Origin: CAXXOK01 sp963675925
Lineage (GTDB): Bacteria > Bacillota > Clostridia > Christensenellales > Aristaeellaceae
NCBI GenBank assembly: GCA_963675925.2
Contig: CAXXIB010000002.1
Location: 62,001 to 126,000, forward strand
Reading direction: 5' to 3'
Length of the DNA stretch: 64,000 nt
Positions 26,503-35,749 of this stretch are shown here, one piece after another. Made by a program: the position numbers and the translations under genes. The stretch's first letter is position 1. Every line of letters starts with the position of its first letter. The notes under the pieces are model-generated. The model searched no databases, was not told the origin of the DNA, and worked only from the letters and a program-made list of their open reading frames with translations.

Positions 26503-27462
26503 ATGAACAGCTTCACCGATACAGTTTTAACGCTTTTGCTTGGCTGGCTACGCACGCTGCTAAACGCAGCCCGTGATTTTGTATCCAGCGATTCAAGCAC
26601 GTCGTTTTTTGCGTTCTTCCAAGAGCATTGGAAGTTGCTATTTTTAGTGCTGTGCCTTGTGGGGTTTGCCTTGGATATCATCGTATATTTGGTACGCTGG
26701 CGGCCGCGCCCGGTGTGGAGCAAGCGCCGCAAGCGCGCCAGGCATCAGCCAGTGCCGCTGAACGAAAGCTACGATGGCGGCCCCTTTGACCCCGATGAAT
26801 ACCCGACGGGTGAATACGTTCGCGGCACTGAAACGACCTACGGCGATTATGCTGCCGAGCCCACAATGCAATACCAGATTCAGTCCAAGCAGCCCATGCA
26901 AACAGCACCGGTGACCATCCCCTATACCACACCGTACTTTGCCCCTGAAGCCAATGCCTATCAGGAAGAAATCCCACAACTCTATACCGATGATCCTACG
27001 CTGGACTTGAACTTGCAGTCAAGCGATGCCCGCCAGCAGCAGCAGTTTGCCTTTGGCATGGAACCGTCGTTTGGCTCGGCACAATCTGAGCCCAGCTATC
27101 AGTATCCGCGGGAACATGCATCGCCTTATGCGCCCCCGCAATATGCGCCCGGCGTGCCGCCAGAGGAAAGCTTTGCACCCCGGCAGCCCGGCTTGACCCC
27201 CGATGAATTCGGTCCCCAGGGGACGCAGTCGTTTGCGCAGCCCAGCCCGTACTTCCGCCCGTTTTCCGAGCGTGGCAACGCCGACTTTGCCCCACCCAGA
27301 AGCAAGGGCTTTGGTGCTGTTGCAAAACGGGCGCGTAATCTTTTGAATACCGACGAAGAATCCGAAGCCGTTTCCTACAGAGATTTTCAGCCGACGGTTG
27401 ATGTATCCAAAGCATTCCATTCGCCGGTGTACCCCGAAAAGAAGTCCGAAGGAGACGCATGA
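26503..27462 (+). CDS. Unrecognised membrane protein with a long disordered Pro/Gln/Tyr-rich tail
   Basis: 319 residues, not recognised. A hydrophobic stretch at about 43-65 forms one helix, perhaps with an amphipathic segment at 8-24 before it. A very basic patch (RWRPRPVWSKRRKRARHQ) follows, which predicts a cytoplasmic tail. The remaining 230 residues are low-complexity, rich in P, Q, Y, E and S, with no visible fold, ending in a small basic-then-acidic segment (KGFGAVAKRARNLLNTDEESE). It lies 24 bases behind cdaR and before a P-loop ATPase. Position suggests a scaffold linked to c-di-AMP or envelope functions; that is inference. Confidence 0.6.
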   Translation: MNSFTDTVLTLLLGWLRTLLNAARDFVSSDSSTSFFAFFQEHWKLLFLVLCLVGFALDIIVYLVRWRPRPVWSKRRKRARHQPVPLNESYDGGPFDPDEYPTGEYVRGTETTYGDYAAEPTMQYQIQSKQPMQTAPVTIPYTTPYFAPEANAYQEEIPQLYTDDPTLDLNLQSSDARQQQQFAFGMEPSFGSAQSEPSYQYPREHASPYAPPQYAPGVPPEESFAPRQPGLTPDEFGPQGTQSFAQPSPYFRPFSERGNADFAPPRSKGFGAVAKRARNLLNTDEESEAVSYRDFQPTVDVSKAFHSPVYPEKKSEGDA

Positions 27463-27463
27463 T

Positions 27464-28159
27464 TTGCTAAGCGAGTTTAAATATATCGTACTGATTGGTC
27501 ATTTTGGCAGCGGGAAAACAGAACTTTCGTTAGCAATCGCCAGAAAGCTTACGCAAACAGACGGCCGCACGGCGCTGGTGGATTTGGATATCGTCAATCC
27601 GTATTTCCGCAGTTCAGACCATGATACACTGCTTGCCAGCGAAGGCATTGATGTGATTGCGCCGTCCTTTGCCCATTCCACCGTGGATGTACCGGCGCTG
27701 TCTGCCAATATACACAAGGTGTTTGATGCGAATCGCTACGCCCATGTCGTGTTCGATGTTGGCGGCGATCCGGCCGGTGCGACCGCGCTTGGGCGCTATC
27801 ATCCCTATTTTGAAGCCGTCCGCGATCAGATGTGCGTTTTGTATGTGGTCAATCCCCTGCGCCCGATGACCGATACCACGGACGATATCTGTTCGCTGCT
27901 ATCGAACATGGAAGCCCGCGCCCGCTTGCAGGCTGATATGCTGGTCAATAACGCCAATCTTCAACGCCAGACCACGGCGCAGCATCTGATAGAGACACAA
28001 ACGCTATTAGAGCAGGCCTCTAAACATATCGGCATTCCTATCGGCATGGTCGCTGGGTACAGTCATTTGCAATCCGAGCTGCCCCCCGCGATGCAGGACA
28101 TCTACTTCCCCATCGAACCCATGATGCTTCCGGACTGGCTGGAGGACGATACTGTATGA
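27464..28159 (+). CDS. Cytoplasmic P-loop ATPase (MinD/CobQ-like)
   Basis: 231 residues from TTG at 27464, chosen because AAGGAG lies nine bases upstream and it directly follows the previous stop. Walker A is GHFGSGKTE, followed by LVDLDIVNPYFRSSD, which resembles the switch I region of MinD/ParA-like proteins. YAHVVFDVGGDPAGA is the Walker B area and VNPLRPMTD follows. There is no deviant ParA lysine. Function unknown. It overlaps the next gene by ATGA. Confidence 0.75.
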   Translation: MLSEFKYIVLIGHFGSGKTELSLAIARKLTQTDGRTALVDLDIVNPYFRSSDHDTLLASEGIDVIAPSFAHSTVDVPALSANIHKVFDANRYAHVVFDVGGDPAGATALGRYHPYFEAVRDQMCVLYVVNPLRPMTDTTDDICSLLSNMEARARLQADMLVNNANLQRQTTAQHLIETQTLLEQASKHIGIPIGMVAGYSHLQSELPPAMQDIYFPIEPMMLPDWLEDDTV

Positions 28160-29512
28160 TTCCGCTCCCTCCTGCGTTCGCCCAAAAGATGCAAGCTGAG
28201 CTGGGCGCGGACGCGGATACTTACTTTGCTTCTTTAGAAAAGCTCTATGTTCGTGGTCTGCGCATCAATCCCCTGAAAACGCCGGATGTACCCATCAATA
28301 CGCTAATCCAGGATCTGGCAACGCCAATCCCCTGGGCGGACGATGCCTACGAACTGGAGATTAACAGCCCGGCAGGCAGCCACCTGCTGCACGCCTGCGG
28401 GGCTTATTATTTGCAGGAACCCAGCGCCATGCTGCCGGCAAGCCTGCTTAAGGCACAGCCCAGTGAGACTGTGCTGGACCTTTGCGCCGCACCGGGCGGG
28501 AAAAGCACGCAACTGGCCGCGCAAATGCGCGGGCAGGGAACGCTGGTGTGCAACGAGATCGTTCGCTCTCGCGCCGCTGTGCTCAGCGGCAACCTGGAGC
28601 GCATGGGCGTTTGCAATGCGCTGGTGGTCTCCCAAAACCCCGAAACGCTTGCCCATCGGTGGCCCGGATTGTTTGACGCGATTCTTGTTGACGCGCCTTG
28701 CAGCGGCGAGGGAATGTTCCGGCGGCATCCCGAAGCACGCCTGGAATGGGATGCACAATCCCCGCAGCGCTGCGCAATCCGCCAGCGATTGATCTTGAAC
28801 AGTGCCGCCAGCATGCTGAAACCCGGCGGACGGCTGTGCTACTCGACCTGTACCTTTAACCGGGAAGAAAACGAGGATACAATCCACGCCTTTTTAGCAG
28901 CGCATCCGGAGTTTAAACCGCTTGTGTTTTCCGTGCCCCTTGCAAACGGAAAAACGCTGTCGTCACAAAGCGGCTGCGTGCGGCTATATCCACACACCGT
29001 GGATGGCGAAGGGCATTTTGCCGCGTTGCTGCAAAAAACCGGCACGCATGAAAACGAGGCTTCCCCTGTCACTTTACAAGCCGCCCAGCAGCTGTTTGAA
29101 AAACCAAGCGCCAAGGACATCGCACTATATACAGGCATTTGCCAGCGATGTTTCCCTCGCTGACCCACCCAAGGCAAACGCCCTGCTTGGCAACCTGCTT
29201 ATTTCCGCACCGGAACTGCCGCCCTTACAGGGGCTCAAGGTCTATCGTGCAGGGTTATCATTAGGCCGGGTGAAGGGTACCGTATTCTTGCCCGATCACG
29301 CACTGGCACTGGCCGCGCCGCCGCTTCCTATACGTTCTCTTGCGCTTGACGATGCACAAACTGCGCAATACCTGCGCGGCGAAGTGCTTACTGCCAGCGA
29401 TATGGAGCGCGGCTTTTGGGCCGTGACAACAGGCGGCCTACCACTGGGCTTTGTCAAGCACAGCGATGGACAGCTAAAAAACCATTATCCCAAAGGATTG
29501 CGAAAGCGGTAA
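28156..29512 (+). CDS. RsmF/NSUN-type rRNA cytosine-C5 methyltransferase (apparent frameshift)
   Basis: The first 330 residues form the catalytic domain: SAM motif LDLCAAPGGKSTQLAAQM, DAPCSGEGMFRR with the motif IV Cys, and CYSTCTFNREENE with the catalytic Cys of motif VI. The frame then ends at 29163. The missing C-terminal RNA-binding part lies in the next frame (LKVYRAGLSLGRVKG, then LKNHYPKGLRKR) up to 29512. One surplus base between about 29095 and 29150 would join them; an A5 run at 29098 is a candidate. The full protein would be about 450 residues, as usual for RsmF-like enzymes of Firmicutes. Confidence 0.85.
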
Positions 29513-29535
29513 CCGATAGCGGTTACCGCTTCTTT
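29504..29535 (+). terminator. Terminator of the cdaA operon
   Basis: A 12-bp stem (AAGCGGTAACCG and complement) with loop ATAG overlaps the stop codon of the methyltransferase and is followed by CTTT. It lies between convergent units and may serve both. Confidence 0.8.
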
Positions 29536-29552
29536 AGTATTCACTATTTCGC

Positions 29553-30566
29553 CTATTCGAGCAGCGCTTTCATCTGTAGCAGCGCAGCTTCTGCGCTGCC
29601 ATCCTGCGGCAGCCTGCCGGATTTCAAGCGAAACTCAAAATCCAACAAATAATCATACACCGCTTTCAGCTTTTCCTTGCTGTAGCGCATGGCCTGGCTT
29701 TGCATACGGCGCACCGCAAACGGCGGAATTTTAAGCAGCGAGGCCAGTTCCCCCTGCGGCGTTCGTTCCTCCAGCAGACAGCGCATCTGGTACAGGAGCC
29801 GGTATTGCCTAAGCAGCATTGCCAGAATCATCATTCTGTCTTCACCACCGGAAAGTACCCGATGCATGAGCTGAAATGCCTGCCCGTAATCGCCCGCCAC
29901 TTGCGCATCCACCATTTCAAACACGGTTGATTCCAGCGACTGCACGGTAATCACAGCAATGTCTTTTGCGGTCACCGTATCGCGGTCACCCGCATAATCG
30001 GCAAGCTTTTCCAGTTCCTGTTTCAGCAGCGATGCATCGTTGCCTACGGTGAATAAAAAGCGCTCCGCTACAGCTGCCGACATGGTTTTACCGAGTGCGC
30101 GCATGGTGCGGATAATCCAGTCAATCGCCTGCGGCTCGTTCATGGCCGAAAATTCGACGATCGCTTTTTCACCCTTCAAAAACGTATACAGCTTCTTCCG
30201 CTTGTCCGCCTTGCCTTTGACCACAAAAACCAGACAGGTGCTCTCCGAAGGTGTACGTAGGTACTCCATCACCCTGTCAACATCCTCATCCCCGCCGCTC
30301 TTCCCCGAAGCAAGCGGCGCAAATCCGCGCACCAACACCACACGCCTGTCGGCCATTACCGGCAGCGTTTCTGCTGCGGCAATCAGCTCATCGGCTGCGG
30401 GCGCTACCAGTTCGGTCAGGTTCATGGCTTCCAACCCGGCGGGCAGAGCGCGGCTGCACAGGGTTTTAATCGCCTGCGCTTTAATATATTCCTCTTCCCC
30501 CTCAAACACATACACGGGCTTAAGCTCGCTTTTCTTCAGGGCATCAAAAAAACTTAGATAGTTCAC
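29553..30566 (-). CDS. holA: DNA polymerase III subunit delta
   Basis: 337 residues. The start of the protein (VYVFEGEEEYIKAQAI), the central ADRRVVLVRGFAPL and ETLPVMADR segments, and the C-terminal helical collar (LKAVYDYLLDFEFRLKSGRLPQD) are typical of HolA. It is the clamp-loader subunit that opens the beta clamp. It directly follows comEC with a four-base overlap, the classic Firmicute arrangement. Confidence 0.92.
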   Translation of the reverse strand: MNYLSFFDALKKSELKPVYVFEGEEEYIKAQAIKTLCSRALPAGLEAMNLTELVAPAADELIAAAETLPVMADRRVVLVRGFAPLASGKSGGDEDVDRVMEYLRTPSESTCLVFVVKGKADKRKKLYTFLKGEKAIVEFSAMNEPQAIDWIIRTMRALGKTMSAAVAERFLFTVGNDASLLKQELEKLADYAGDRDTVTAKDIAVITVQSLESTVFEMVDAQVAGDYGQAFQLMHRVLSGGEDRMMILAMLLRQYRLLYQMRCLLEERTPQGELASLLKIPPFAVRRMQSQAMRYSKEKLKAVYDYLLDFEFRLKSGRLPQDGSAEAALLQMKALLE

Positions 30567-32926
30567 TGTGTTCCCTCCGGGATATAGCGATAGGCGCGGT
30601 AGCCGCCGGGTGTTGGGACGATGGTAATCTCTCCGGCCTCATCGGTAGACCAAACGGATGTATTATACGTGGATAACCTCTCCAGCGTTGCTGCCGCCGG
30701 TAAATTGTCCGTCCGTTCACTGACAATCGCCAACGAAGGCGTAACAAGTGCTAAAAAGGGTTCCCCCGTTCCGCTCTTGCTACCATGATGGCCGACCTTG
30801 AGGATATCCGCCGGTACAGCAGCATAGCGTTCATACAGAAAGCCGTTGTCTCCCATCCCCAGTATGCGCAGATCTTTCAGCGTAATCAACATGGCGATGG
30901 AGCGATCATTGGGCTCAACGCCTCTGCGGGTATACCCCGGCTCAGGCCAGCGTATCTCTATGCTAGTTTCGTGAAACCGTAGGGTATCTCCTGCCCCAAG
31001 CGTGGTCACCGGAATGCCCTGCTCGGCCAGCGTTTTCAGAACCGACAGGGTTTCGCTGCTATAGCCATGCAAACTATAGTCTACAGGCACATACACATGC
31101 CCAATCGCGATGCCGTTTGCAAGTATCGTCTCCACGCCCCCGGCATGGTCAGCGTGCAGGTGTGTTAAAATCAGCGCGTCCAAATCCCGCCCCTCCGCTA
31201 GCAGCCGGTTGACCATCTCATTGCCGGTTTTGCCTGTGTCAATCCCGATGGTCTTGTTTCCATCAATAATCAGCGCCGCATCAGCCCAGCCCACGGATAA
31301 CTGATGGTAACGTACAGGCGGCGGCGCGTTGAGCACAGACCCTGTAACGGCTATTACGATCACGATCCCAGCGGCAAGCAGCCGTTTTCGTACCGACGTG
31401 CGGATCAAATGCGAGCCCAGCACAGCGATACACAGTGCTGCAATACACACCCAGCCATTCGGCATGGCCATGCGAACGCTGGACAATGGCATGGTTTGCG
31501 GCGTTCGGACCATCCATAACAGTGCTTCCCCGCCAAGCCGCACAGCCTCGCCAAGAATCGGCCCCAACCAGCCGCCCAGCCACGGAATCCACACAACAAT
31601 CGCCGTCAATGCATACAGCGGCACCAAAATCCCGACCAATGGTACGATGAACAGGTTAAATGACAAGCTGTAGGGATACAGCGCATGGTAATACGCTGCG
31701 ATTGGCAGCAGTACGCCAAGCTGCGCCGAAAGCGATACCGCCAGCAGTTGTTTGAAGCGCCGCATGATGCGCTGTGCAATCATTTTACGTTTCTGTTCTT
31801 TTTTCACCTTCACGGGTTTCCAAACACGATCCAGCCCCTGCATCAGGCGCGGGTACAGCAGCGTAATCCCTCCGATAGCGGAAAACGATAGCACAAACCC
31901 TGCTGAAAACAATTGCAGAGGGTTGATGATCAGCACGATCAGCATAGCGGTAGAAATCACCGTGACCGGATTGGGCTTGCGACCGAACGCACCACCGATC
32001 ACCCACAGCAGTATCATCACCGCTGCCCTAAGCGACGATACAGCAAACCCCGTTACACCGCAGTACAAAAGCAGAAATATGGCCAGTACTGGAATTTGCC
32101 GAGTTTTACGAAGGCGCAAACGTCGAAGTATCCACAGCAGTACCGCAGATAAAATCCCAACATGCAAGCCCGATACCGCCATTACATGTGCAACCCCTGC
32201 CTGCTGAAACGCGGCGTAATCTTCCTCCGCCAGTGCTGACCGCTCCCCAAGCAGCATTGCCACCGCTAAGTCCGCCCGTTCCCCTGCTACAGGGGCGAGC
32301 TTTGCATAGCAGGCATCCGCAATGCGCTGTGCATAGTCCGCCCAGCGGTTTGGCCCCGGAAGAATCTCGATATCCTTGATCCCGCTGATGCCATAGTGCA
32401 TGCCGTTTGTGAGCATCCACAGCCGGAAATCGAAATCATACCGGTTATCTTTGGGATAGGGTGTATACACCTTTCCCGAAAAACGGATCGTCTGTCCGTC
32501 AAATAGCTGCACAGGAATATCACCTGTATTGACATACACAGTACCATAGGCCATGCCGGACTGTGCCGCGCCCTCCAGCGCAATATCCGTGAGCCGAACC
32601 GATACATTGCCGGCACTGCTGAGTTTAGAATCCCCGTAGACCGTCGCGGTAATGGTCTCATACTTTCCTTCTGGCGGCGCTACCGGGTGCAGCCACAGCA
32701 TCGTCCAGAGCATGGCAAGCAGCAGCGCTAGCGGCAGTAATACCAAACGGTATGGGAGACGCAGCAAGCGCAGCGGAAACAGCAGCAGCGCCACGCCCGG
32801 CAGCAACCATAACGGCCACAGCCCCGGCGTTACCCGCGTAGCCAGCCAGATGCCCGCAATAAAAAAGCCCGCAAGCGCAGGCAAAAACAAGTTACGTTCG
32901 GTGGAAAAAGCAAAACGCTTCCTCAT
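30563..32926 (-). CDS. comEC: ComEC/Rec2 DNA-uptake channel protein
   Basis: 787 residues with three parts. An N-terminal OB-like extracytoplasmic domain lies between helices. The competence membrane domain carries VAHVMAVSGLHVGILSAVLL. A C-terminal metallo-beta-lactamase-like nuclease domain has THLHADHAGGVE and GHHGSKSGT. All expected elements are intact. It would transport single-stranded DNA across the membrane if the other competence genes exist; none is seen in this window. Confidence 0.94.
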   Translation of the reverse strand: MRKRFAFSTERNLFLPALAGFFIAGIWLATRVTPGLWPLWLLPGVALLLFPLRLLRLPYRLVLLPLALLLAMLWTMLWLHPVAPPEGKYETITATVYGDSKLSSAGNVSVRLTDIALEGAAQSGMAYGTVYVNTGDIPVQLFDGQTIRFSGKVYTPYPKDNRYDFDFRLWMLTNGMHYGISGIKDIEILPGPNRWADYAQRIADACYAKLAPVAGERADLAVAMLLGERSALAEEDYAAFQQAGVAHVMAVSGLHVGILSAVLLWILRRLRLRKTRQIPVLAIFLLLYCGVTGFAVSSLRAAVMILLWVIGGAFGRKPNPVTVISTAMLIVLIINPLQLFSAGFVLSFSAIGGITLLYPRLMQGLDRVWKPVKVKKEQKRKMIAQRIMRRFKQLLAVSLSAQLGVLLPIAAYYHALYPYSLSFNLFIVPLVGILVPLYALTAIVVWIPWLGGWLGPILGEAVRLGGEALLWMVRTPQTMPLSSVRMAMPNGWVCIAALCIAVLGSHLIRTSVRKRLLAAGIVIVIAVTGSVLNAPPPVRYHQLSVGWADAALIIDGNKTIGIDTGKTGNEMVNRLLAEGRDLDALILTHLHADHAGGVETILANGIAIGHVYVPVDYSLHGYSSETLSVLKTLAEQGIPVTTLGAGDTLRFHETSIEIRWPEPGYTRRGVEPNDRSIAMLITLKDLRILGMGDNGFLYERYAAVPADILKVGHHGSKSGTGEPFLALVTPSLAIVSERTDNLPAAATLERLSTYNTSVWSTDEAGEITIVPTPGGYRAYRYIPEGTQ

Positions 32927-33402
32927 GCCATAGTTTCCAGCAAGCAGACTGCGTATGCTGTAATTCCCTTCTCCTCGCCTTCAAACCCCAGATGCTCGGT
33001 TGTCGTTGCTTTGACACTGACCCCATCCACAGGGATATGCATGCAGCTTGCCAGGGTTTCACGCATCACAGGGATATACGCTGCCAGCTTGGGGCGCTGG
33101 GCGGCGATGGTGATATCGACATTCACAGGCGTATAGCGCTTTTCAGTGATCTGGTGCATGACCTCTTCCAACAGTTTTAAAGAAGATATGCCCCGATATT
33201 GACCATCGGTATCGGGAAACAGCTTGCCGATGTCACCCAGCGCCAGTGCGCCAAGCAACGCGTCCATCAGGGCGTGCACGGCGACGTCCGCGTCCGAATG
33301 ACCGGCCAGACCCTTTTCATGCGGAACATCGACACCGCAGAGGATGAGCTTGCGCCCCGCCTCCAGTGCGTGAACATCCATACCGAATCCGATCCGCGTC
33401 AT
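32923..33402 (-). CDS. ispF: 2-C-methyl-D-erythritol 2,4-cyclodiphosphate synthase
   Basis: 159 residues. Metal ligands are in MDVHAL and in HSDADVAVHALMDALLGA; the C-terminal signature is TTTEHLGFEGEEKGI. Fifth step of the MEP isoprenoid pathway. Four-base overlap with ispD upstream and comEC downstream. Confidence 0.95.
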   Translation of the reverse strand: MTRIGFGMDVHALEAGRKLILCGVDVPHEKGLAGHSDADVAVHALMDALLGALALGDIGKLFPDTDGQYRGISSLKLLEEVMHQITEKRYTPVNVDITIAAQRPKLAAYIPVMRETLASCMHIPVDGVSVKATTTEHLGFEGEEKGITAYAVCLLETMA

Positions 33403-34085
33403 GCGCTCTCATCCTCCAGTATTGTAAGGGCCAATTGCAGGTCAAACGCCGTTGTCAGTTTAATGTTGCGGCGGCTGCCCTCGGTGACAAACACCGGCAG
33501 CCCAGCATGTTCCAGCAGTGCAGCATCGTCGGTACCCAGATAACCGTCCGCCTGTGCGACCGCGTGTGCTTTTTGAATTAATGCTAGCTGGAACGCCTGC
33601 GGTGTTTGCATGGCGCGCAGATTGCTGCGGTTTAGGGTTTCAACAACCACGCCTGTATCATCCACACGTTTAACCGTATCGTGCACCGCGACCGAGGCAA
33701 TGCCGGAGCCGTGTTCCTGCGCAGATTGCAGCGCGCGGGTGATGATATCCTCCGTCACTAGGGCGCGTGCGCCATCGTGAATGAGCACAATGTCCGTGTC
33801 CTCCGGCAGGGCTTGCAGGCCGTTATAGACCGAAGCCTGGCGCGTATCACTGCCCTCGACGATGTTTGTCACAAACCGCGAAAGCCCGTACTTTCGTACC
33901 ACGGCTTCCATCGCGGAAACCTCGCCCGGTCTGGCGACGATCACCGCACCGGCGCAGATGCCGGTAAACGGTACGGCGGCGCGTACAATGGCCGGGATGC
34001 CGCGGATGGGCAGGAGGACTTTGTTTTCCTCCCCGCCCATACGGCTTCCACTGCCAGCGCCCAGTAGTAACGCGTATGCTTTCAT
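33399..34085 (-). CDS. ispD: 2-C-methyl-D-erythritol 4-phosphate cytidylyltransferase
   Basis: 228 residues. The CTP-binding loop reads LLGAGSGSRMGG, followed by KVLLPIRGIP. VLIHDGARALV and LRAMQTPQAF complete the family pattern. Third step of the MEP pathway. Its start overlaps the preceding S4 gene stop by one base (TGATG), so the two are translationally coupled. Confidence 0.94.
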   Translation of the reverse strand: MKAYALLLGAGSGSRMGGEENKVLLPIRGIPAIVRAAVPFTGICAGAVIVARPGEVSAMEAVVRKYGLSRFVTNIVEGSDTRQASVYNGLQALPEDTDIVLIHDGARALVTEDIITRALQSAQEHGSGIASVAVHDTVKRVDDTGVVVETLNRSNLRAMQTPQAFQLALIQKAHAVAQADGYLGTDDAALLEHAGLPVFVTEGSRRNIKLTTAFDLQLALTILEDESA

Positions 34086-34357
34086 CAGCCGCGCTCCGCC
34101 CGAACCGCGTCGTCTTCTTCCACAACCTCATACAGGTCGGCCGCACCTTCCTTGCGTACGGTTTCTTTCACATCCAGAATGCGGTACTTCCCGACCCGGT
34201 TACCAAAGCGTATCTCCATCACATCGCCGGGCTTTACATCCGCCCCGGGCTTGGCCGTGCGGCCGTTCAGGCTCACGCGGCCACCGGAACAGGCATCGTT
34301 AGCCACTGTGCGGCGCTTGATGATGCGCGATACTTTCAGGAATTTATCCAGTCGCAT
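34085..34357 (-). CDS. rqcP: S4-domain RNA-binding protein RqcP (YabO family)
   Basis: 90 residues from ATG at 34357. The S4 motif MRLDKFLKVSRIIKRRTVA is immediately N-terminal and matches RqcP/Hsp15-type proteins. Family members help RqcH add alanine tails to nascent chains on split 50S subunits. GGAGGAGG lies 12 bases before the start inside the pepV end. Gene order with ispD is unusual compared with Bacillus, where it sits near spoVT/yabM genes. Confidence 0.85.
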   Translation of the reverse strand: MRLDKFLKVSRIIKRRTVANDACSGGRVSLNGRTAKPGADVKPGDVMEIRFGNRVGKYRILDVKETVRKEGAADLYEVVEEDDAVRAERG

Positions 34358-34358
34358 A

Positions 34359-35738
34359 TTATTTCGTTTCCTCCTCCCCTGCCAGCAGCAAAATAGCACG
34401 AGCAAATATTTTTGCATTGAGCAGCAGGGTTTCGATTTTGATATACTCATCCGCCTGGTGGGCGGTTTCCGGCTCGCCCGGGAACAGTGCGCCAAATGCT
34501 ACACCCTCCTCCAGGCAACGGGCATAGGTGCCACCGCCGATTGCAACGCACTCTCGTGCACGGCCGGTTTGTACATAGTAGGCTTCCAGCAGCGCTGTGA
34601 CCAGCTTGCTTTTGGGCGATACATGGTGCGGCTCCTTGAAATGCAGGGTTTCCACTGTGAACGCTTCACCCAGTGTGGCTTCAATGGTTTCGATAATGCG
34701 CTTGCCATTGCAAAGCAGCGGATAGCGCATATCAATTTCGGCATACAGGCCCTGCTCGTCGTAGTGCAGCACCCCAAGGTTCAGTGTCAGCTCGCCGCTG
34801 GTCTCATCCTTGCACTTGATGCCAAGACTTTCGCCATCAAACTCCGGGCCGATACTGTCGGCCAGAGTTTTCAGTGGGCCCTGCACGCCGATGGCACGCA
34901 GCATGAGCAATAGCTCGCCCAGCGCGTTTTTCGCACTTTCCGGCATGGACGCATGCCCCGCGATGCCTTTAGCCGACAGCAAAATCCCGTTATCGGTTTC
35001 CTCAGCTTCCACGGAAACCGTCATCTGCTTGGCCAGGTTGTTGATCTCTGCGCAAAGCGCCGCATCGCCCTTGATCATCGCTGCTGCTTTACCGGGGATT
35101 ACGTTATGCCGCTCACCCACGGCAATGGACTGCACCATCAGCCCCTCCGTGGCGGGCTTTGCACGCAGTGCTAGGGCAATCAAGCCTTTTTCCGTGTTGA
35201 TGACGGGGTACATCGCATCCGGGCTGAAGCCCTCTTTGGGCATCTCAGCATGTTCCTGATAATAGGCCATGTCCTCCATGCCGCTTTCTTCATCGCAGCC
35301 TAAAATCAGGCGGACTTCACGGCGCAGCGGTTTACCGGACTCCAACACCGCTTTCATAGCATACAGGGCAGCCACAGCCGGGCCCTTATCATCAATCGCG
35401 CCACGGCCGATGATTTTTTCATCGTCTGTCACGCCTGCAAACGAGTCCACTGTCCAGCCATCGCCCACCGGGACGATATCCAGATGGGTCAAAATGCCCA
35501 GCGGATTTACACCAGCCGGGCCCATGCTGATGTCTCCGGCATACCCGTCCAAATCACGGACCTGAAAGCCCATGGTCTGTCCGTCGGCCAGCGCCGTATT
35601 CAGGGCTTTTCGCACCTCTTGCCCAAAGGGTGCGTTCGGCGCGGCATCGCTTTTCAGGCTGGGGTGTGACAGCCACTTTTGCAGGGTTTGTATCATGTCG
35701 CCTTTGTGTTCGTCAATCCATTGGTTGATGTTTTCCAT
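34359..35738 (-). CDS. pepV: Sapep/PepV-family metal-dependent dipeptidase
   Basis: 459 residues, M20 peptidase. Metal ligands are visible as THLDIVPVGDGW, GRGAIDDKGPAVA and ILGCDEESGMED. The lid domain sits in the middle and the C-terminal ligand His is in GGGTYARC-type context. It cleaves dipeptides in the cytoplasm. Length is normal. One base separates it from rqcP. Confidence 0.9.
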   Translation of the reverse strand: MENINQWIDEHKGDMIQTLQKWLSHPSLKSDAAPNAPFGQEVRKALNTALADGQTMGFQVRDLDGYAGDISMGPAGVNPLGILTHLDIVPVGDGWTVDSFAGVTDDEKIIGRGAIDDKGPAVAALYAMKAVLESGKPLRREVRLILGCDEESGMEDMAYYQEHAEMPKEGFSPDAMYPVINTEKGLIALALRAKPATEGLMVQSIAVGERHNVIPGKAAAMIKGDAALCAEINNLAKQMTVSVEAEETDNGILLSAKGIAGHASMPESAKNALGELLLMLRAIGVQGPLKTLADSIGPEFDGESLGIKCKDETSGELTLNLGVLHYDEQGLYAEIDMRYPLLCNGKRIIETIEATLGEAFTVETLHFKEPHHVSPKSKLVTALLEAYYVQTGRARECVAIGGGTYARCLEEGVAFGALFPGEPETAHQADEYIKIETLLLNAKIFARAILLLAGEEETK

Positions 35739-35749
35739 CGTGTCCTCCG

